Of a stretch of 64,000 nt of DNA, positions 35,623 through 45,340 are shown piece by piece. Every line of letters begins with the position of its first letter. The first letter of the stretch is position 1. Below the pieces are notes generated by a model. It had not been told where the DNA came from. It did no database searches and was given only the letters and a program-made list of their open reading frames with translations. This DNA comes from Gammaproteobacteria bacterium (lineage in GTDB: Bacteria; Pseudomonadota; Gammaproteobacteria; S012-40), in assembly GCA_029881255.1 (NCBI GenBank), contig JAOUMY010000003.1, positions 182,732 through 246,731 of the forward strand, in the 5' to 3' direction. The translations under genes were made by a program, and so were the position numbers.

Positions 35623-37431
35623 TCAACTTTTTTCCAACCATAATTCAAGCATCATTAACACCCACACCAATTCCCCATAGAATCCGGCATGTACATTTTG
35701 ATGCATTTTTATAGTTTCATCTATAAACGTTTCCTGAAATATGCCTCTACCCTTTAACGAAGCGAGTGCGCTATATGCCAACTCCTGCAATCCTTTATGT
35801 TCGGCAGTCCATACGCCGAAAGGCAGCCCAAATCCATGCTTGCTTTTATTAATGATTCTTTCAGGTAAGAATCCTTTTACACCTTCTTTATACATCCATC
35901 TAAGCTTGTTTCCGTGAAGCTTCATATTGGATGGCACACGACACGAAAATTCTACTAATTCGTCGTCAAGTAGAGGGTACATGACCTCCACACCAGCCAA
36001 TTCGCACATACGATTGACTTTCACTAAGTCGTTGTCATGCAGCGTCCTCTTCCAATCAAGCCATAACATGCGATTCAACGACGTGGCACTTTTGGGCTGA
36101 TGATATGTCTCTCGCAAATTGTTCAAAGGTGCCAACTCATCAATTTCTTCCAGAAACTCCCTAGTGAAAATCGTACTGGCCATATGGCGATGAAGGAAGT
36201 TATATGCTTCTAATCTGTCGGGTAGAGGCGTATTGGATCTCGCTATATAGTTTCTGGCCTTGCCTATTATGGAAATATTCCCCAGCAAGGGAGTTTTGAA
36301 AATGAGCGGCTCCAATAACATATGACGAAGGCCCTGCGGAAGTTGACTATAACGCTCAAAAACAGTTTGTTTTGCGTATCGTTCATTCCCTGCAAATATT
36401 TCATCACCACCATCACCCGCTAGCAATCTATCTATTCCCGATGAATGCGCGAGTTTCGCACAAAAGTATGTTGGTAACGCCGATGAGTTTCCAAACGGCT
36501 CATCAAAATACGCTGCAATCTTAGGCACTTCTGCCACGACGTCTTCCGGCGTAACATAATACTCCACGGCTTCGGTAGCAAAGTGGCTTGACGCTAATCT
36601 CGCATATTCCATTTCATCATAGCCCTTAGCGTCAAACCCAATGGAAAATGTCTTGACCTTAGATGAACTGATTTTTGACAAAAACCCGCTAACTGTTGAA
36701 CTATCGAGACCACCACTCAAGAACGCTCCCGTGACTGACTCACCGACGTTTTTTCTAACTGAGTTTTCAATCAGGCTCATCATTTCTTCTGACAGGGATG
36801 CTACAGATCCCCCTACTGACTCACTAAACTCTGGTTGCCAATAAAGCTCTGAGCGCGCTCCACTTTCAGAAAAACATACATAGTGCGCATTCCTTAGTTT
36901 GAAGACATTCTTATAGATACTACCAGGACTAGGGCTGGCATGATGATATATGTAGTTAAATATACCCTGAGGACTTATCTCTTGCGGAACGAGAGCACTA
37001 GACACCAAAATGTCAGCACGTGTCGCAAAAACAATGTAGTCACCTTGAACCGAGTAAAATAGATTCTGTAAACCCATTCTATCCACAACAAGAAACGTGC
37101 ACCGTTTTGCATGATCGTAAATCACAATACAGAACTTGCCCTTCAACTCCGAAACGAAGCTAATCCCCTTCTTTAAATACAATTCAGCTACACGCTTTGC
37201 GTCAGTATTATTAGTCGCATTTTCAGCGTACCTACATCCAACCCAATCAAGCCTCCCCATGATCCCGACTGAAACATTGCCATCTATTTCCGCTGTCTGC
37301 CCAACAACAGTTAGAGCAATAAATTCGTTAACTAAAACTCTTCCTGCCACCAAATATGAATGTTGCTTCATTTCCTCAAGACGGTCACCTAAACCACCAT
37401 CTCTTCTTAAACATGCGATGCCAGCAATCAT
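35623..37431 (-). CDS. Asparagine synthase-like protein lacking the glutaminase cysteine
   Basis: About 602 residues from the ATG at 37431, seven bases after the deacetylase stop; a GTG at 37461 would add ten. The C-terminal synthetase domain is intact, with the PPi loop GAFLSGGLDSSTVSGFL near residue 243 and LAGDGGDEIFAGNERYA near 346. The N-terminal domain has the glutaminase fold pattern but begins MIAGIACLRRDGG: the Cys that must follow Met is absent, as is the usual RGPD motif. It may use free ammonia or a different acceptor, as in non-glutaminase members. It likely amidates a sugar acid in the glycan. Confidence 0.78.
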   Translation of the reverse strand: MIAGIACLRRDGGLGDRLEEMKQHSYLVAGRVLVNEFIALTVVGQTAEIDGNVSVGIMGRLDWVGCRYAENATNNTDAKRVAELYLKKGISFVSELKGKFCIVIYDHAKRCTFLVVDRMGLQNLFYSVQGDYIVFATRADILVSSALVPQEISPQGIFNYIYHHASPSPGSIYKNVFKLRNAHYVCFSESGARSELYWQPEFSESVGGSVASLSEEMMSLIENSVRKNVGESVTGAFLSGGLDSSTVSGFLSKISSSKVKTFSIGFDAKGYDEMEYARLASSHFATEAVEYYVTPEDVVAEVPKIAAYFDEPFGNSSALPTYFCAKLAHSSGIDRLLAGDGGDEIFAGNERYAKQTVFERYSQLPQGLRHMLLEPLIFKTPLLGNISIIGKARNYIARSNTPLPDRLEAYNFLHRHMASTIFTREFLEEIDELAPLNNLRETYHQPKSATSLNRMLWLDWKRTLHDNDLVKVNRMCELAGVEVMYPLLDDELVEFSCRVPSNMKLHGNKLRWMYKEGVKGFLPERIINKSKHGFGLPFGVWTAEHKGLQELAYSALASLKGRGIFQETFIDETIKMHQNVHAGFYGELVWVLMMLELWLEKS

Positions 37432-37438
37432 CTCTTCC

Positions 37439-38353
37439 CTATACCCTTTCTTCTTTTCCACGAGTGAAACGATATCGCAACAATCGCGATATAAACTTCA
37501 TATTAGATTTGTCCCACGGAGTAAAACGCGGCAACTGATAAATATCGCTCCCACTGCTAGCAACTCCCCAAGATGTACTCACGGCGCATGTAAACCCTGA
37601 TTCTTTAACTATTTTCACGTGCACGTCTTCATAGTCAATAAACGGCTTTCCGTTTGGATACGCAAATAAGTTAACTTCACGCTGAACTATGCTTTCCAAT
37701 TGAGCTTTCCCAGTCTGTATTTCCGAACTTGCATCTTCAAGAGACAACTTAGACAGAATCGGATGATTTACAGTATGTGCACCGACTGTCATTCCAGACT
37801 CCACCATACTTCTTACATTCTCAGCAGACATCATCAGTCCGCGACATCTATCCACTTCAAGCATATCAGGAAGTTCATCGATAACTGTCTTCCTTCTATC
37901 GAATGGCAGATATTTCAAATCTGATAATAGACGCCCGAGAGTCACTAATCTATTATCTTGCAAATCGTAAGTGTGAAGACCGTGATTTGTAAGATCAAGA
38001 AAGCTTTTACGCGTTGCTCGTATCGTCTCCGTAACAACATCGTTCCACATTATGCCGTTTTCGAGAAACCCAGTAGATATAAAGAATGTTGCCGGTAGGC
38101 CGTACTTTTTTAGTACTGGAAGAGCATTGGTATAATTGTCAAGATAGCCATCATCAAATGTAATTGCCAGTGCGCGAGAATGTAGACCTCCGCCATTCCG
38201 TGCATACTCAACATCGGAAAGCGGTATAACATTGAAAAAACGTCTAATAATTTTCATCTGCGCGTCAAACCGTACGACATCAACCTCACTTGGTCGCAAT
38301 GGATCAGGCTTATCTAACACTCTGTGATATATCAATATAGATACGTTTTTCAA
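37439..38353 (-). CDS. Polysaccharide deacetylase (NodB-type)
   Basis: 304-residue carbohydrate esterase family 4-like protein. The metal and catalytic motifs are ALAITFDDGYLDNYTNALP near residue 62 and VGAHTVNHPILSKLSLEDA near 192 (His-x3-His). RLVLDKPD-like N-terminal sequence (IYHRVLDKPDPLRP) is common in this group. No signal peptide is obvious, so it may act at the inner membrane or cytoplasm. It removes acetyl from N-acetylated sugars. It overlaps the O-antigen-ligase-like gene by four bases. A second, XrtA-type deacetylase is at 54407. Confidence 0.82.
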   Translation of the reverse strand: MKNVSILIYHRVLDKPDPLRPSEVDVVRFDAQMKIIRRFFNVIPLSDVEYARNGGGLHSRALAITFDDGYLDNYTNALPVLKKYGLPATFFISTGFLENGIMWNDVVTETIRATRKSFLDLTNHGLHTYDLQDNRLVTLGRLLSDLKYLPFDRRKTVIDELPDMLEVDRCRGLMMSAENVRSMVESGMTVGAHTVNHPILSKLSLEDASSEIQTGKAQLESIVQREVNLFAYPNGKPFIDYEDVHVKIVKESGFTCAVSTSWGVASSGSDIYQLPRFTPWDKSNMKFISRLLRYRFTRGKEERV

Positions 38354-39639
38354 GTCGCTCTCCCGGAAACAGTCTGCAACCTCTCATTTTCCTTTTCAAC
38401 ACTTCCTTCAAGCTTGAGCAGTATAATTTGTGCTACCACGACAATCGAAAATATATGATATGGCAAGTCAAAATATGCTAATCCCAAAAATGCTCCCCCG
38501 GCACAATATGCGACCAAACTAATTTGACACATCGATACCAGGCCCGATACCCATTCTAATTCTTTTTTTCCTGCAACCTGTTTCCTGATCTTATTGCAAG
38601 TTCGATAGCACAAAAACCAGAGCAATAGAAAGAGAATTAACCCAATAAACCCCTGTTCTCCCAAGACCTCGAAATAGATGCTGTGTGCGTCATGAAAGTT
38701 TTCAGGTTCCGGTGCATATTTTAGAAAGAGATTCTGGTTAAATGCGCCGAAACCACCGCCCGACAATGGATAATCGCGTGCAAGATTAAATGCAAAAAGC
38801 CATGCATTTATTCTTCCCATCGCTGATCCATCCTGCTCATATGTCTGTATCGTGCCAATCCTATCGAAGTATTTGTCTGGCATAAAGGTAAGTACAACAA
38901 CAGCCAATAGCACTATTCCAGTCCCGTACAGAACCTTTCTCTTACTCTTAATCCAGAACATAAACATAACCGCGCCGGCAGCCAGAAAAGCCCCTCTCGA
39001 ATATGAACTAATGACTGACAAAAGGCAGAGCACGATAGCCCCAAGCAATGCCAACCTCACCCACTTATTGCTATACTGTGTTCGAAGAAACCAAAATAGT
39101 GGCGAAATCATAAGGAGCGCCAAGGCTAACTCATTGTTCCCCTCAATGAATGTCCCGGGAGGCCCCCAAACTCGGTGACTACCACCGGTTGCTAACACAA
39201 ACAGGCCACCTTTAATCCCAAAAAAACCTATAGAACCAGCAATCACCCAAATGAGAAATATCAGGCGTTTCTGGTCGACAATTAGCAAAATTGTTAGCAG
39301 AGTGACGAGCTGTATCTTCAGGGTTCGTTGCCACTCTATTAGCGCGGTATCAACATCAAGAGAAATAAATGTCGAAAGTGTAATCCAGAACACAAATAGA
39401 ACCCACGTCATAGTGACTGCATTCATCGGCAATCTGTTTTTTTCTTTGGAAGTGAAAAGCCCTATCAATAACGCAACTGCAACCACTGCAGCAAAGGGCA
39501 TGTTATAGGCGAAGCCCCAGGAAAACCGATGTGGATTCATATACGACAACCAGGACCATAGGTAAATCCCAATATATGGTCGCATTAGCACAAATGGAAC
39601 GGCTCCGAAGACGACTAGCGTAATAATCAGATCACGCAT
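38350..39639 (-). CDS. O-antigen-ligase-like membrane protein, exosortase A system-associated
   Basis: 429 residues with about eleven hydrophobic segments. The start (FVLMRPYIGIYLWSWLSYMN) and WGPPGTFIEGNNELALALL near residue 155 match the subfamily called putative O-glycosylation ligase of exosortase A systems. SSYSRGAFLAAGAVMF and the large periplasmic loop with GGGFGAFNQNLFLKY near 285 fit the Wzy/WaaL superfamily. It may polymerise the repeat unit or link glycan to protein; the two cannot be told apart here. Confidence 0.84.
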   Translation of the reverse strand: MRDLIITLVVFGAVPFVLMRPYIGIYLWSWLSYMNPHRFSWGFAYNMPFAAVVAVALLIGLFTSKEKNRLPMNAVTMTWVLFVFWITLSTFISLDVDTALIEWQRTLKIQLVTLLTILLIVDQKRLIFLIWVIAGSIGFFGIKGGLFVLATGGSHRVWGPPGTFIEGNNELALALLMISPLFWFLRTQYSNKWVRLALLGAIVLCLLSVISSYSRGAFLAAGAVMFMFWIKSKRKVLYGTGIVLLAVVVLTFMPDKYFDRIGTIQTYEQDGSAMGRINAWLFAFNLARDYPLSGGGFGAFNQNLFLKYAPEPENFHDAHSIYFEVLGEQGFIGLILFLLLWFLCYRTCNKIRKQVAGKKELEWVSGLVSMCQISLVAYCAGGAFLGLAYFDLPYHIFSIVVVAQIILLKLEGSVEKENERLQTVSGRAT

Positions 39640-40804
39640 TAATCATCTCCTGAAACAACTTTAACTGACCTGACGTCGTTTCTTCCCAACTGTATTGCTC
39701 TGCGTAGAGTCTTGTTTTCACTCGGTCAGGATAGGAACTATAAAGAGCAGAAATACCTTTCGCAATCGCGCCTACACTACGCTCGTCTATTAAAAGACCT
39801 GACTCAGGGGCAGTAACAACTTCGGGAGTGCCCCACAGCTTTGTTGCAACGACCGGCGTTCCACAAGCCATAGACTCAAGCAGAACATTTGCCCACCCTT
39901 CTCTACTAGATGCCAACACCAACATATCTGCTGCACCATAGTAGTCTTTCAATTCTGTATGTTTCACCGAGCCCAGGAATCGAACTCGATCCTCAAGCCC
40001 CAGGCTGCTCACTAGCCGTTGTAAGAACTCTTGCCTTTCTCCACTCCCAGCGACTACAAGAGACACATCTTTTAGTTCGAGTAATGCTTCAATGATAAGG
40101 TGATGGCCTTTCAGCTCTACCAAATTGCCAACACTCAAAACCGTTTTACCGCTGAATCCTAGTCTCCGCCGAAGCTGCTCTCTGTTTTCTGGGGGTCTGA
40201 ATTTTTCTAAGTCAACTCCATTGCGCAAAACAGTAATCTTCTCATCGGGAATTCCTAACTCAAGCAAAACATTTTTCAATGCCTGACACACAGTAATTAT
40301 CGCGTTAGCTCGCTGGGCGGCCCAAATAATTTTTTGTCGAGGCTTATTAAAGGAGGGGATCAGGCTTAGGTCAGATCCTCGCGCAGTTATAACGACTGGT
40401 TTACCGATTGCATCAGCAAGCATTACAGCAGCCACGCCGTCTGGATAGAAGTAGTGAGCATCAATTAAGTCAAATTCAAAACCATTAGCCATTAGCTTTT
40501 TTATATGTGGTAGAACAGCACGAAAGATAGCTTCTGGCGCCATGTTCATACCCACTTTTGGAATAAGCATATAGCGGGGATGATATACGTTCAGGTCATC
40601 GCGAACCTCATAGTGGGGAATTTTCGCAGCCGTGGCATATTTTCCGAATATGCCATTTTTAAACGGAAACCACGCCACAGGCGCAACAACTCTCGTTTCA
40701 ACCTCGCCACTTGATAATAAATGTCTGAGTCTGTTTTCTACAAAACCTCCATGCTGAGGCTGAACACAATTCGGGAATAGCGTAGAAAATAGAAGCGTCT
40801 TCAC
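39632..40804 (-). CDS. Glycosyltransferase family 4 protein
   Basis: About 390 residues from a GTG at 40804 that overlaps the preceding stop as GTGA and has GGGGA seven bases upstream. GT-B fold: an N-terminal LFPNCVQPQHGGFVENRLR pattern like TuaC-type enzymes, VVITARGSDLSLIPSF near residue 140, and the C-terminal nucleotide-sugar site SREGWANVLLESMACGTPVVAT near 300. Cytoplasmic, adds a sugar to the lipid-linked repeat unit. The sugar cannot be told. Confidence 0.84.
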   Translation of the reverse strand: MKTLLFSTLFPNCVQPQHGGFVENRLRHLLSSGEVETRVVAPVAWFPFKNGIFGKYATAAKIPHYEVRDDLNVYHPRYMLIPKVGMNMAPEAIFRAVLPHIKKLMANGFEFDLIDAHYFYPDGVAAVMLADAIGKPVVITARGSDLSLIPSFNKPRQKIIWAAQRANAIITVCQALKNVLLELGIPDEKITVLRNGVDLEKFRPPENREQLRRRLGFSGKTVLSVGNLVELKGHHLIIEALLELKDVSLVVAGSGERQEFLQRLVSSLGLEDRVRFLGSVKHTELKDYYGAADMLVLASSREGWANVLLESMACGTPVVATKLWGTPEVVTAPESGLLIDERSVGAIAKGISALYSSYPDRVKTRLYAEQYSWEETTSGQLKLFQEMINA

Positions 40805-42021
40805 GTTTCTTTCCCCGTTAGGCAAAGATAAATCTTTTCATATCTTTCAACACTATTTTTCCAATTGCGTACATTTTCAACGTATGACCTTCCCGCCGTA
40901 TGAACGTCGCCCCATGCCTCTCTTTTATCAATGAGTGAATTCAACACATCAGCCAGTGCACCAGCGTTACCAGCCGAAAAAAGAAAACCGGTTTTGCCAT
41001 TTTCTATTAATTCACGATGCCCCCCGACATCAGATGCCACCAACAATTTCTTCTGGGCCATCGCCTCCAGGGGCTTTAGAGGAGTTACTAACTCTGTTAA
41101 TCGCATTGGGAGACGGGGGTACGCAAGAATATCTACTAGGCTATAGTATCGCTGCACAGTGTCATGAGGTACTCGACCAATAATTCGGACATGTTCGGAT
41201 AGGTTTTTCGATTGAACAAGTGCCTTAATGTGCCCTTCCTGAGGACCGCCACCAACAAGAAGCAAAACCACATCTTTTCGCCGAGTAACAAGCTTGCCTA
41301 GAGCTTCGACGAGCACTGGCAGGCCTTCGTAGGCATAGTAAGACCCAATAAAACCTATCACAGTTTTTCCGGACAGGCTGTGTTTTGCCTCCAACTCTAC
41401 ATCTTTCTTCGATATCTCACTAAATTTCTGAATATCCACAGCGTTTGGAATGACGGTAATCTTCTCTGGCGACACTCCTCTGGAAATTATGTCACTGCGC
41501 AATCCCTCACAAATTGTTGTCACCGCGTCAGCTTTGTTGATAACTCTGGTTTCCATTGCACGAGTTAGACGGTACCGGATGCTTCCTTCTTTAGTCGTGC
41601 CGTGGTCTACTGCTGCGTCTTCCCAAAATGCTCTAATTTCATAAACAACAGGAATACCAAATTTCCTTGCTGAATTTATTGCTGCCCATCCGTTCAATGC
41701 CGGAGAGTGAGCATGGATAATATCGGGCTTTATCTTCGGTATGACTTCATTCAGCCTTTTTTCTATCGCCGGAATTGCCGCCAATTGATTCATTACAGGC
41801 AAGCGCCAAATTTTCCCCTTAAGTGGAGGCGTCCGAAAAAAATGCAGTCCATCAATAATCTCTTCCGCCCCGCTAGGGTCTGTTGCCATATTGTGCTTGG
41901 GACTAGTGAGGTGCTCAGTTTCCCAACCAAGCTTCCTTTGTTGTTCAAGAATCGAGCGAGATCGAAATGTATAACCGCTATGAAGTGGAATCGAGTGATC
42001 AAATACATGTAATATCTTCAC
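40801..42021 (-). CDS. Glycosyltransferase, PEP-CTERM/exosortase A-associated
   Basis: 406-residue GT-B enzyme. The N-terminus (ILHVFDHSIPLHSGYTFRS) is the hallmark of an exosortase-A-associated glycosyltransferase subfamily. Other landmarks: IIHAHSPALNGWAAINSARK near residue 99, GFIGSYYAYEGLPVLVEAL near 227 and the donor-site PLKPLEAMAQKKLLVASDVG near 330. It sits between sulfotransferase and a second glycosyltransferase gene in the same unit. Confidence 0.87.
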   Translation of the reverse strand: MKILHVFDHSIPLHSGYTFRSRSILEQQRKLGWETEHLTSPKHNMATDPSGAEEIIDGLHFFRTPPLKGKIWRLPVMNQLAAIPAIEKRLNEVIPKIKPDIIHAHSPALNGWAAINSARKFGIPVVYEIRAFWEDAAVDHGTTKEGSIRYRLTRAMETRVINKADAVTTICEGLRSDIISRGVSPEKITVIPNAVDIQKFSEISKKDVELEAKHSLSGKTVIGFIGSYYAYEGLPVLVEALGKLVTRRKDVVLLLVGGGPQEGHIKALVQSKNLSEHVRIIGRVPHDTVQRYYSLVDILAYPRLPMRLTELVTPLKPLEAMAQKKLLVASDVGGHRELIENGKTGFLFSAGNAGALADVLNSLIDKREAWGDVHTAGRSYVENVRNWKNSVERYEKIYLCLTGKET

Positions 42022-42032
42022 GCGCCCCCCTT

Positions 42033-43007
42033 CTAGAAATCTGCTTCGTACCAGGAAAATGCGACGCTACCTCGCAAAATATTTTTTATCTTATCGATAT
42101 CGGTGGCTGAGAGTTTTGTCTGCCACTTATATGCGGCTTCGAGAGGGTTTTTGTAGACCGAGTAGTATGCCTTTTTGTCTTGCGATGTACTCAATTTGAC
42201 GAATGCTTCGGTTTGTGTACTCCACTGCAAACCCAATTCATTTATTACTCTTTTGGCGATATCCAATGGATTTCGACACAGGTCTTCGTAAATCAAGCGG
42301 TGATAGTTGTGTAGATCCTTACAACCCGCAAAAGCAATCTCGTTATAAAGTCTCCACCGAATGGCAAGCCGTTCTACTGGATCCAGCATCTTCAATTCAT
42401 CAAGACCTATCCCAATATCTTTTCCACAAGCAGTATTCAGCAACATTTCAAAAATTTGAAAATCGTCACTGCTGGGAGTTGAACTCTGAAAGGAGTTTTT
42501 TGACTCCCCGCTAAGAACTGACGATATATAGCCGGCAGGATTTCTAACAATGTGCAGACATTGAGAGCCTTCGATCAGTTGTGAAAACAACGACAACCTA
42601 CCGAGTGATTCGATCGATTTCCAGGCTATGTAAAACTGATTCTTGTTTCGAGATATTCTGGAAATGGGGTTCGCAGTAAAACCAATCTTACCTGCAAGCT
42701 TGGTGGCATAGAGTGATCCCTTATAAGCACTATGCCTTAAACTAGATTGATAGTTCTTTTTGAAAATTGGCAACTTTGAGGTAACCTGCGCCTTTCTCAT
42801 TAATGGAAGGCTTTCAACAAAATGCTTAAGTTCGTCGCCGTATTCTACATCCATTGATTCAACAAACAGGGGAATTCGGTCAAGTCGGTTCCATGAATCC
42901 GGTTCATGTAAATACAACGTATCGGGATTACTATCGATTATTTTTCCTACCCAGGTCGTTCCCGATCTAGGCATTCCAAATAGCAACAAAACTTTTTGAT
43001 CCTTCAT
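42033..43007 (-). CDS. Sulfotransferase family protein
   Basis: 324-residue cytosolic-type sulfotransferase. The 5'-phosphosulfate loop is LFGMPRSGTTWVGKIIDSN near residue 9 and the 3'-phosphate site is LHIVRNPAGYISSVLSGE near 164; both PAPS-binding motifs are intact. Its ATG overlaps the amidotransferase stop as TAATG. With an APS kinase domain encoded about 2 kb away at 45341, this argues for sulfation of the exopolysaccharide or its precursor. Confidence 0.83.
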   Translation of the reverse strand: MKDQKVLLLFGMPRSGTTWVGKIIDSNPDTLYLHEPDSWNRLDRIPLFVESMDVEYGDELKHFVESLPLMRKAQVTSKLPIFKKNYQSSLRHSAYKGSLYATKLAGKIGFTANPISRISRNKNQFYIAWKSIESLGRLSLFSQLIEGSQCLHIVRNPAGYISSVLSGESKNSFQSSTPSSDDFQIFEMLLNTACGKDIGIGLDELKMLDPVERLAIRWRLYNEIAFAGCKDLHNYHRLIYEDLCRNPLDIAKRVINELGLQWSTQTEAFVKLSTSQDKKAYYSVYKNPLEAAYKWQTKLSATDIDKIKNILRGSVAFSWYEADF

Positions 43008-44902
43008 TACACATACACCTTGCGTTGAAAGGCTTCAAACATCATTAACGTCCATATTGAAGCACTATAGTCACGCATACCGGATTGATGTTGATTCACA
43101 AGATGTTCTATGTACTTCATATTAAAAAATCCGCTTTCCTCAATAGATTGTCCCAGCAAAGCATCTCTTACTCGCTGTTTCAGTGGCCCCCTAAACCATT
43201 CCGCTAAAGGCACTGCAAACCCCATCTTGCTTCGATACAAGACGTCATGCGGCAAAAACGGCTCCATCGCCTTTTTGAGTATGTACTTCCCTTGCTGTCC
43301 GCGTAACTTCAGATTTGGATCAAGCCCGGTCACCCACTCAATTAATTCGTGATCAAGCAAAGGTGCACGCACCTCCAACGAATTCGCCATACTCGCTCGA
43401 TCAACCTTGGTGTGAATGTCGCCAACCAAATAGGTTTTCAGATCCAGGTATTGAATCAGCGAGAGCGGATGTTTTGATGGTGCTTTCGCTGCATGACGTC
43501 GAAACACTTCAACGGCGTTATAGCCCTGAAGAGATTCCTTGAATTCTTTCGAAAATAATTTATTCCGCATATCGTTGTCGAGTATCGACACCGTATGAAG
43601 ATAGGCCGCAACACTGTCCCGACCTATCGACTGGAATGTGGTTTTGGCGCGCAAAAAGCGAGGTGCCCAATCCAATTTTGGATAGACCTTGCCTAGCAGG
43701 CCGAATATTGGTCCTCTGATAGAATAAGGCAGAACCGAACGCACTTTCTCCTCATTCATATGCCAGCGATGACGACGGTAGCCTGAAAAATATTCATCGG
43801 CACCATCACCGGACAATGCAACCGTCACCCTCTTTTTCGCCAATTCGCAAACGCGGTACGTTGGAATAGCGGAACTGTCTGCATAGGGTTCGTCGTAGAT
43901 ATTGGCCAACTTATCGACGAGGCTGAAATCGTCAGGGTCAACTGTTTCAACAAAGTGATTGGTGTGGTAACGATCCGCTACCATCTTGGCAAATTCCGCT
44001 TCGTTAAATTTAGGGCTGGTAAACGAAATCGAGCATGTATTCACCGGTTTGTCAGAGAGCTGGGACATCATTGCAACAACTGCACTGGAATCCACTCCGC
44101 CGGACAGGAATGCACCAAGTGGTACTTCAGCCATCATGCGCACCGAGACCGATTCCTTCACTCTTTCAACCAACTCCTGAATAGCGACAGTCTCAGAAAT
44201 CGACTGTTCATGCTCGAACGGAAAATCCCAGTATTCTCTGGGTTCTGGCAAATTGCTATTCCCAACTTTCAAAAGCAGGCTATGGGCAGGAGGCAATTTC
44301 AGGATTTCCTTAAAGATCGAGCGCGGCTCAGCAACATAGCCCAGCGCAAAATACTCTTCGATAGCCTGGTGTTCAATCGTCCTAGTTAGTTGCGGATGGG
44401 CATAGAGAGCTTTGAGCTCAGAACCAAAAATAAAGTGTCCGTTTTTCAGTAAGGCGTAGTGCAGCGGCTTTTTACCCAAACGGTCTCTGGCTAAAAACAG
44501 CGTCTGGCGATTTCTATCCCATACCGCAAAGGCAAACATACCGCGAAAGCGCGTTACGCATTTTTCACCCCATTCTTCCCAGGCATGGACGATGACTTCG
44601 GTATCAGAATGGGTCTTAAACACATGCCCAGAAGCCTTCAACTCCTCGCTGAGTGCCGGGAAATTGTATATCTCTCCATTAAAGGTCACCCATACCGACT
44701 CGTCTTCGTTATGCATGGGTTGTTTGCCCGTAGAGAGGTCAATTATTGACAGACGACGATGCCCCAGACCAATGCCAGGCTCGATATGTAGCCCACCGGC
44801 GTCTGGTCCGCGGTGAAACTGTGTTTCATTCATTTTGTGGAGAAGCTCGCGGTCTATGGGGCCTGCACCACGGGTGTCAAAGATGCCGACTATGCCGCAC
44901 AT
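43007..44902 (-). CDS. XrtA/PEP-CTERM system amidotransferase (asparagine synthase family)
   Basis: 631 residues with both domains intact. The N-terminal glutaminase begins MCGIVGIFDTRG with the Cys2 nucleophile and has FHRGPDAGG and FNGEIYNFPAL motifs. The synthetase domain has GAFLSGGVDSSAVVAMM near residue 262 and VALSGDGADEYFSGYRRH near 353. It belongs to the exosortase-A amidotransferase 1 group, which probably amidates a uronic acid in the glycan using glutamine. It is the first gene of the minus-strand unit reaching to 34828. A non-glutaminase relative is encoded at 35623. Confidence 0.88.
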   Translation of the reverse strand: MCGIVGIFDTRGAGPIDRELLHKMNETQFHRGPDAGGLHIEPGIGLGHRRLSIIDLSTGKQPMHNEDESVWVTFNGEIYNFPALSEELKASGHVFKTHSDTEVIVHAWEEWGEKCVTRFRGMFAFAVWDRNRQTLFLARDRLGKKPLHYALLKNGHFIFGSELKALYAHPQLTRTIEHQAIEEYFALGYVAEPRSIFKEILKLPPAHSLLLKVGNSNLPEPREYWDFPFEHEQSISETVAIQELVERVKESVSVRMMAEVPLGAFLSGGVDSSAVVAMMSQLSDKPVNTCSISFTSPKFNEAEFAKMVADRYHTNHFVETVDPDDFSLVDKLANIYDEPYADSSAIPTYRVCELAKKRVTVALSGDGADEYFSGYRRHRWHMNEEKVRSVLPYSIRGPIFGLLGKVYPKLDWAPRFLRAKTTFQSIGRDSVAAYLHTVSILDNDMRNKLFSKEFKESLQGYNAVEVFRRHAAKAPSKHPLSLIQYLDLKTYLVGDIHTKVDRASMANSLEVRAPLLDHELIEWVTGLDPNLKLRGQQGKYILKKAMEPFLPHDVLYRSKMGFAVPLAEWFRGPLKQRVRDALLGQSIEESGFFNMKYIEHLVNQHQSGMRDYSASIWTLMMFEAFQRKVYV

Positions 44903-45319
44903 TTATAGAGGAGTTCCATGTTAAATTGATTGATATTTATATGTTTTTCAGCCCGAAATGATACCTTGTTTGGCCATTTTTAGCATTAACACCTATGGCG
45001 TAGACTGCCTGTTTCAGCCTACAAGCTCGTATTAAAGCGCTTATCTATATTTCTATCAGCATAATGCTAGACGACGCTGTTAAATATTAACCGTAATTGG
45101 TTATGGAAAAATTATCAGGAACATGGCAGTCTTCTTCACCAAAATCCGGTATCCCACAGGACCATATCGGCACTGAACTTGGAAGTATCCCTCCCTAAAG
45201 CTGAACCCCGACGCAATAACTACCATGGACTGGATCTAAATGCTCGAAAGACACGATATAAGGGATAGGAGAGATGCGAAATTGCCTTTACAGGCCTGAA
45301 AGCGCAAGGATCGCGCGAA
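44903..45319. other. Intergenic region between divergent amidotransferase and CysN/C-like genes
   Basis: A 417-base region with promoters for both directions. A 31-codon ATG frame at 45103-45198 has no good ribosome-binding site. A sequence at 45168-45183 (CGGCACTGAACTTGGA) resembles a sigma-54 element but has GG instead of GC at -12. No hairpin or RNA gene was recognised. Confidence 0.45.
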
Positions 45320-45340
45320 ATGACAAGAGGAGAGTTAGTG

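Noticed and set aside
45168-45183. Sigma-54-like CGGCACTGAACTTGGA upstream of the CysN/C-like gene
   Set aside because: The -12 dinucleotide is GG instead of GC, a nearly invariant position, and it is over 130 bases from the start codon.
45103-45198. 31-codon ATG frame in the amidotransferase/CysN-C gap
   Set aside because: No ribosome-binding site at proper distance and no similarity to any known small protein; kept only as a note.
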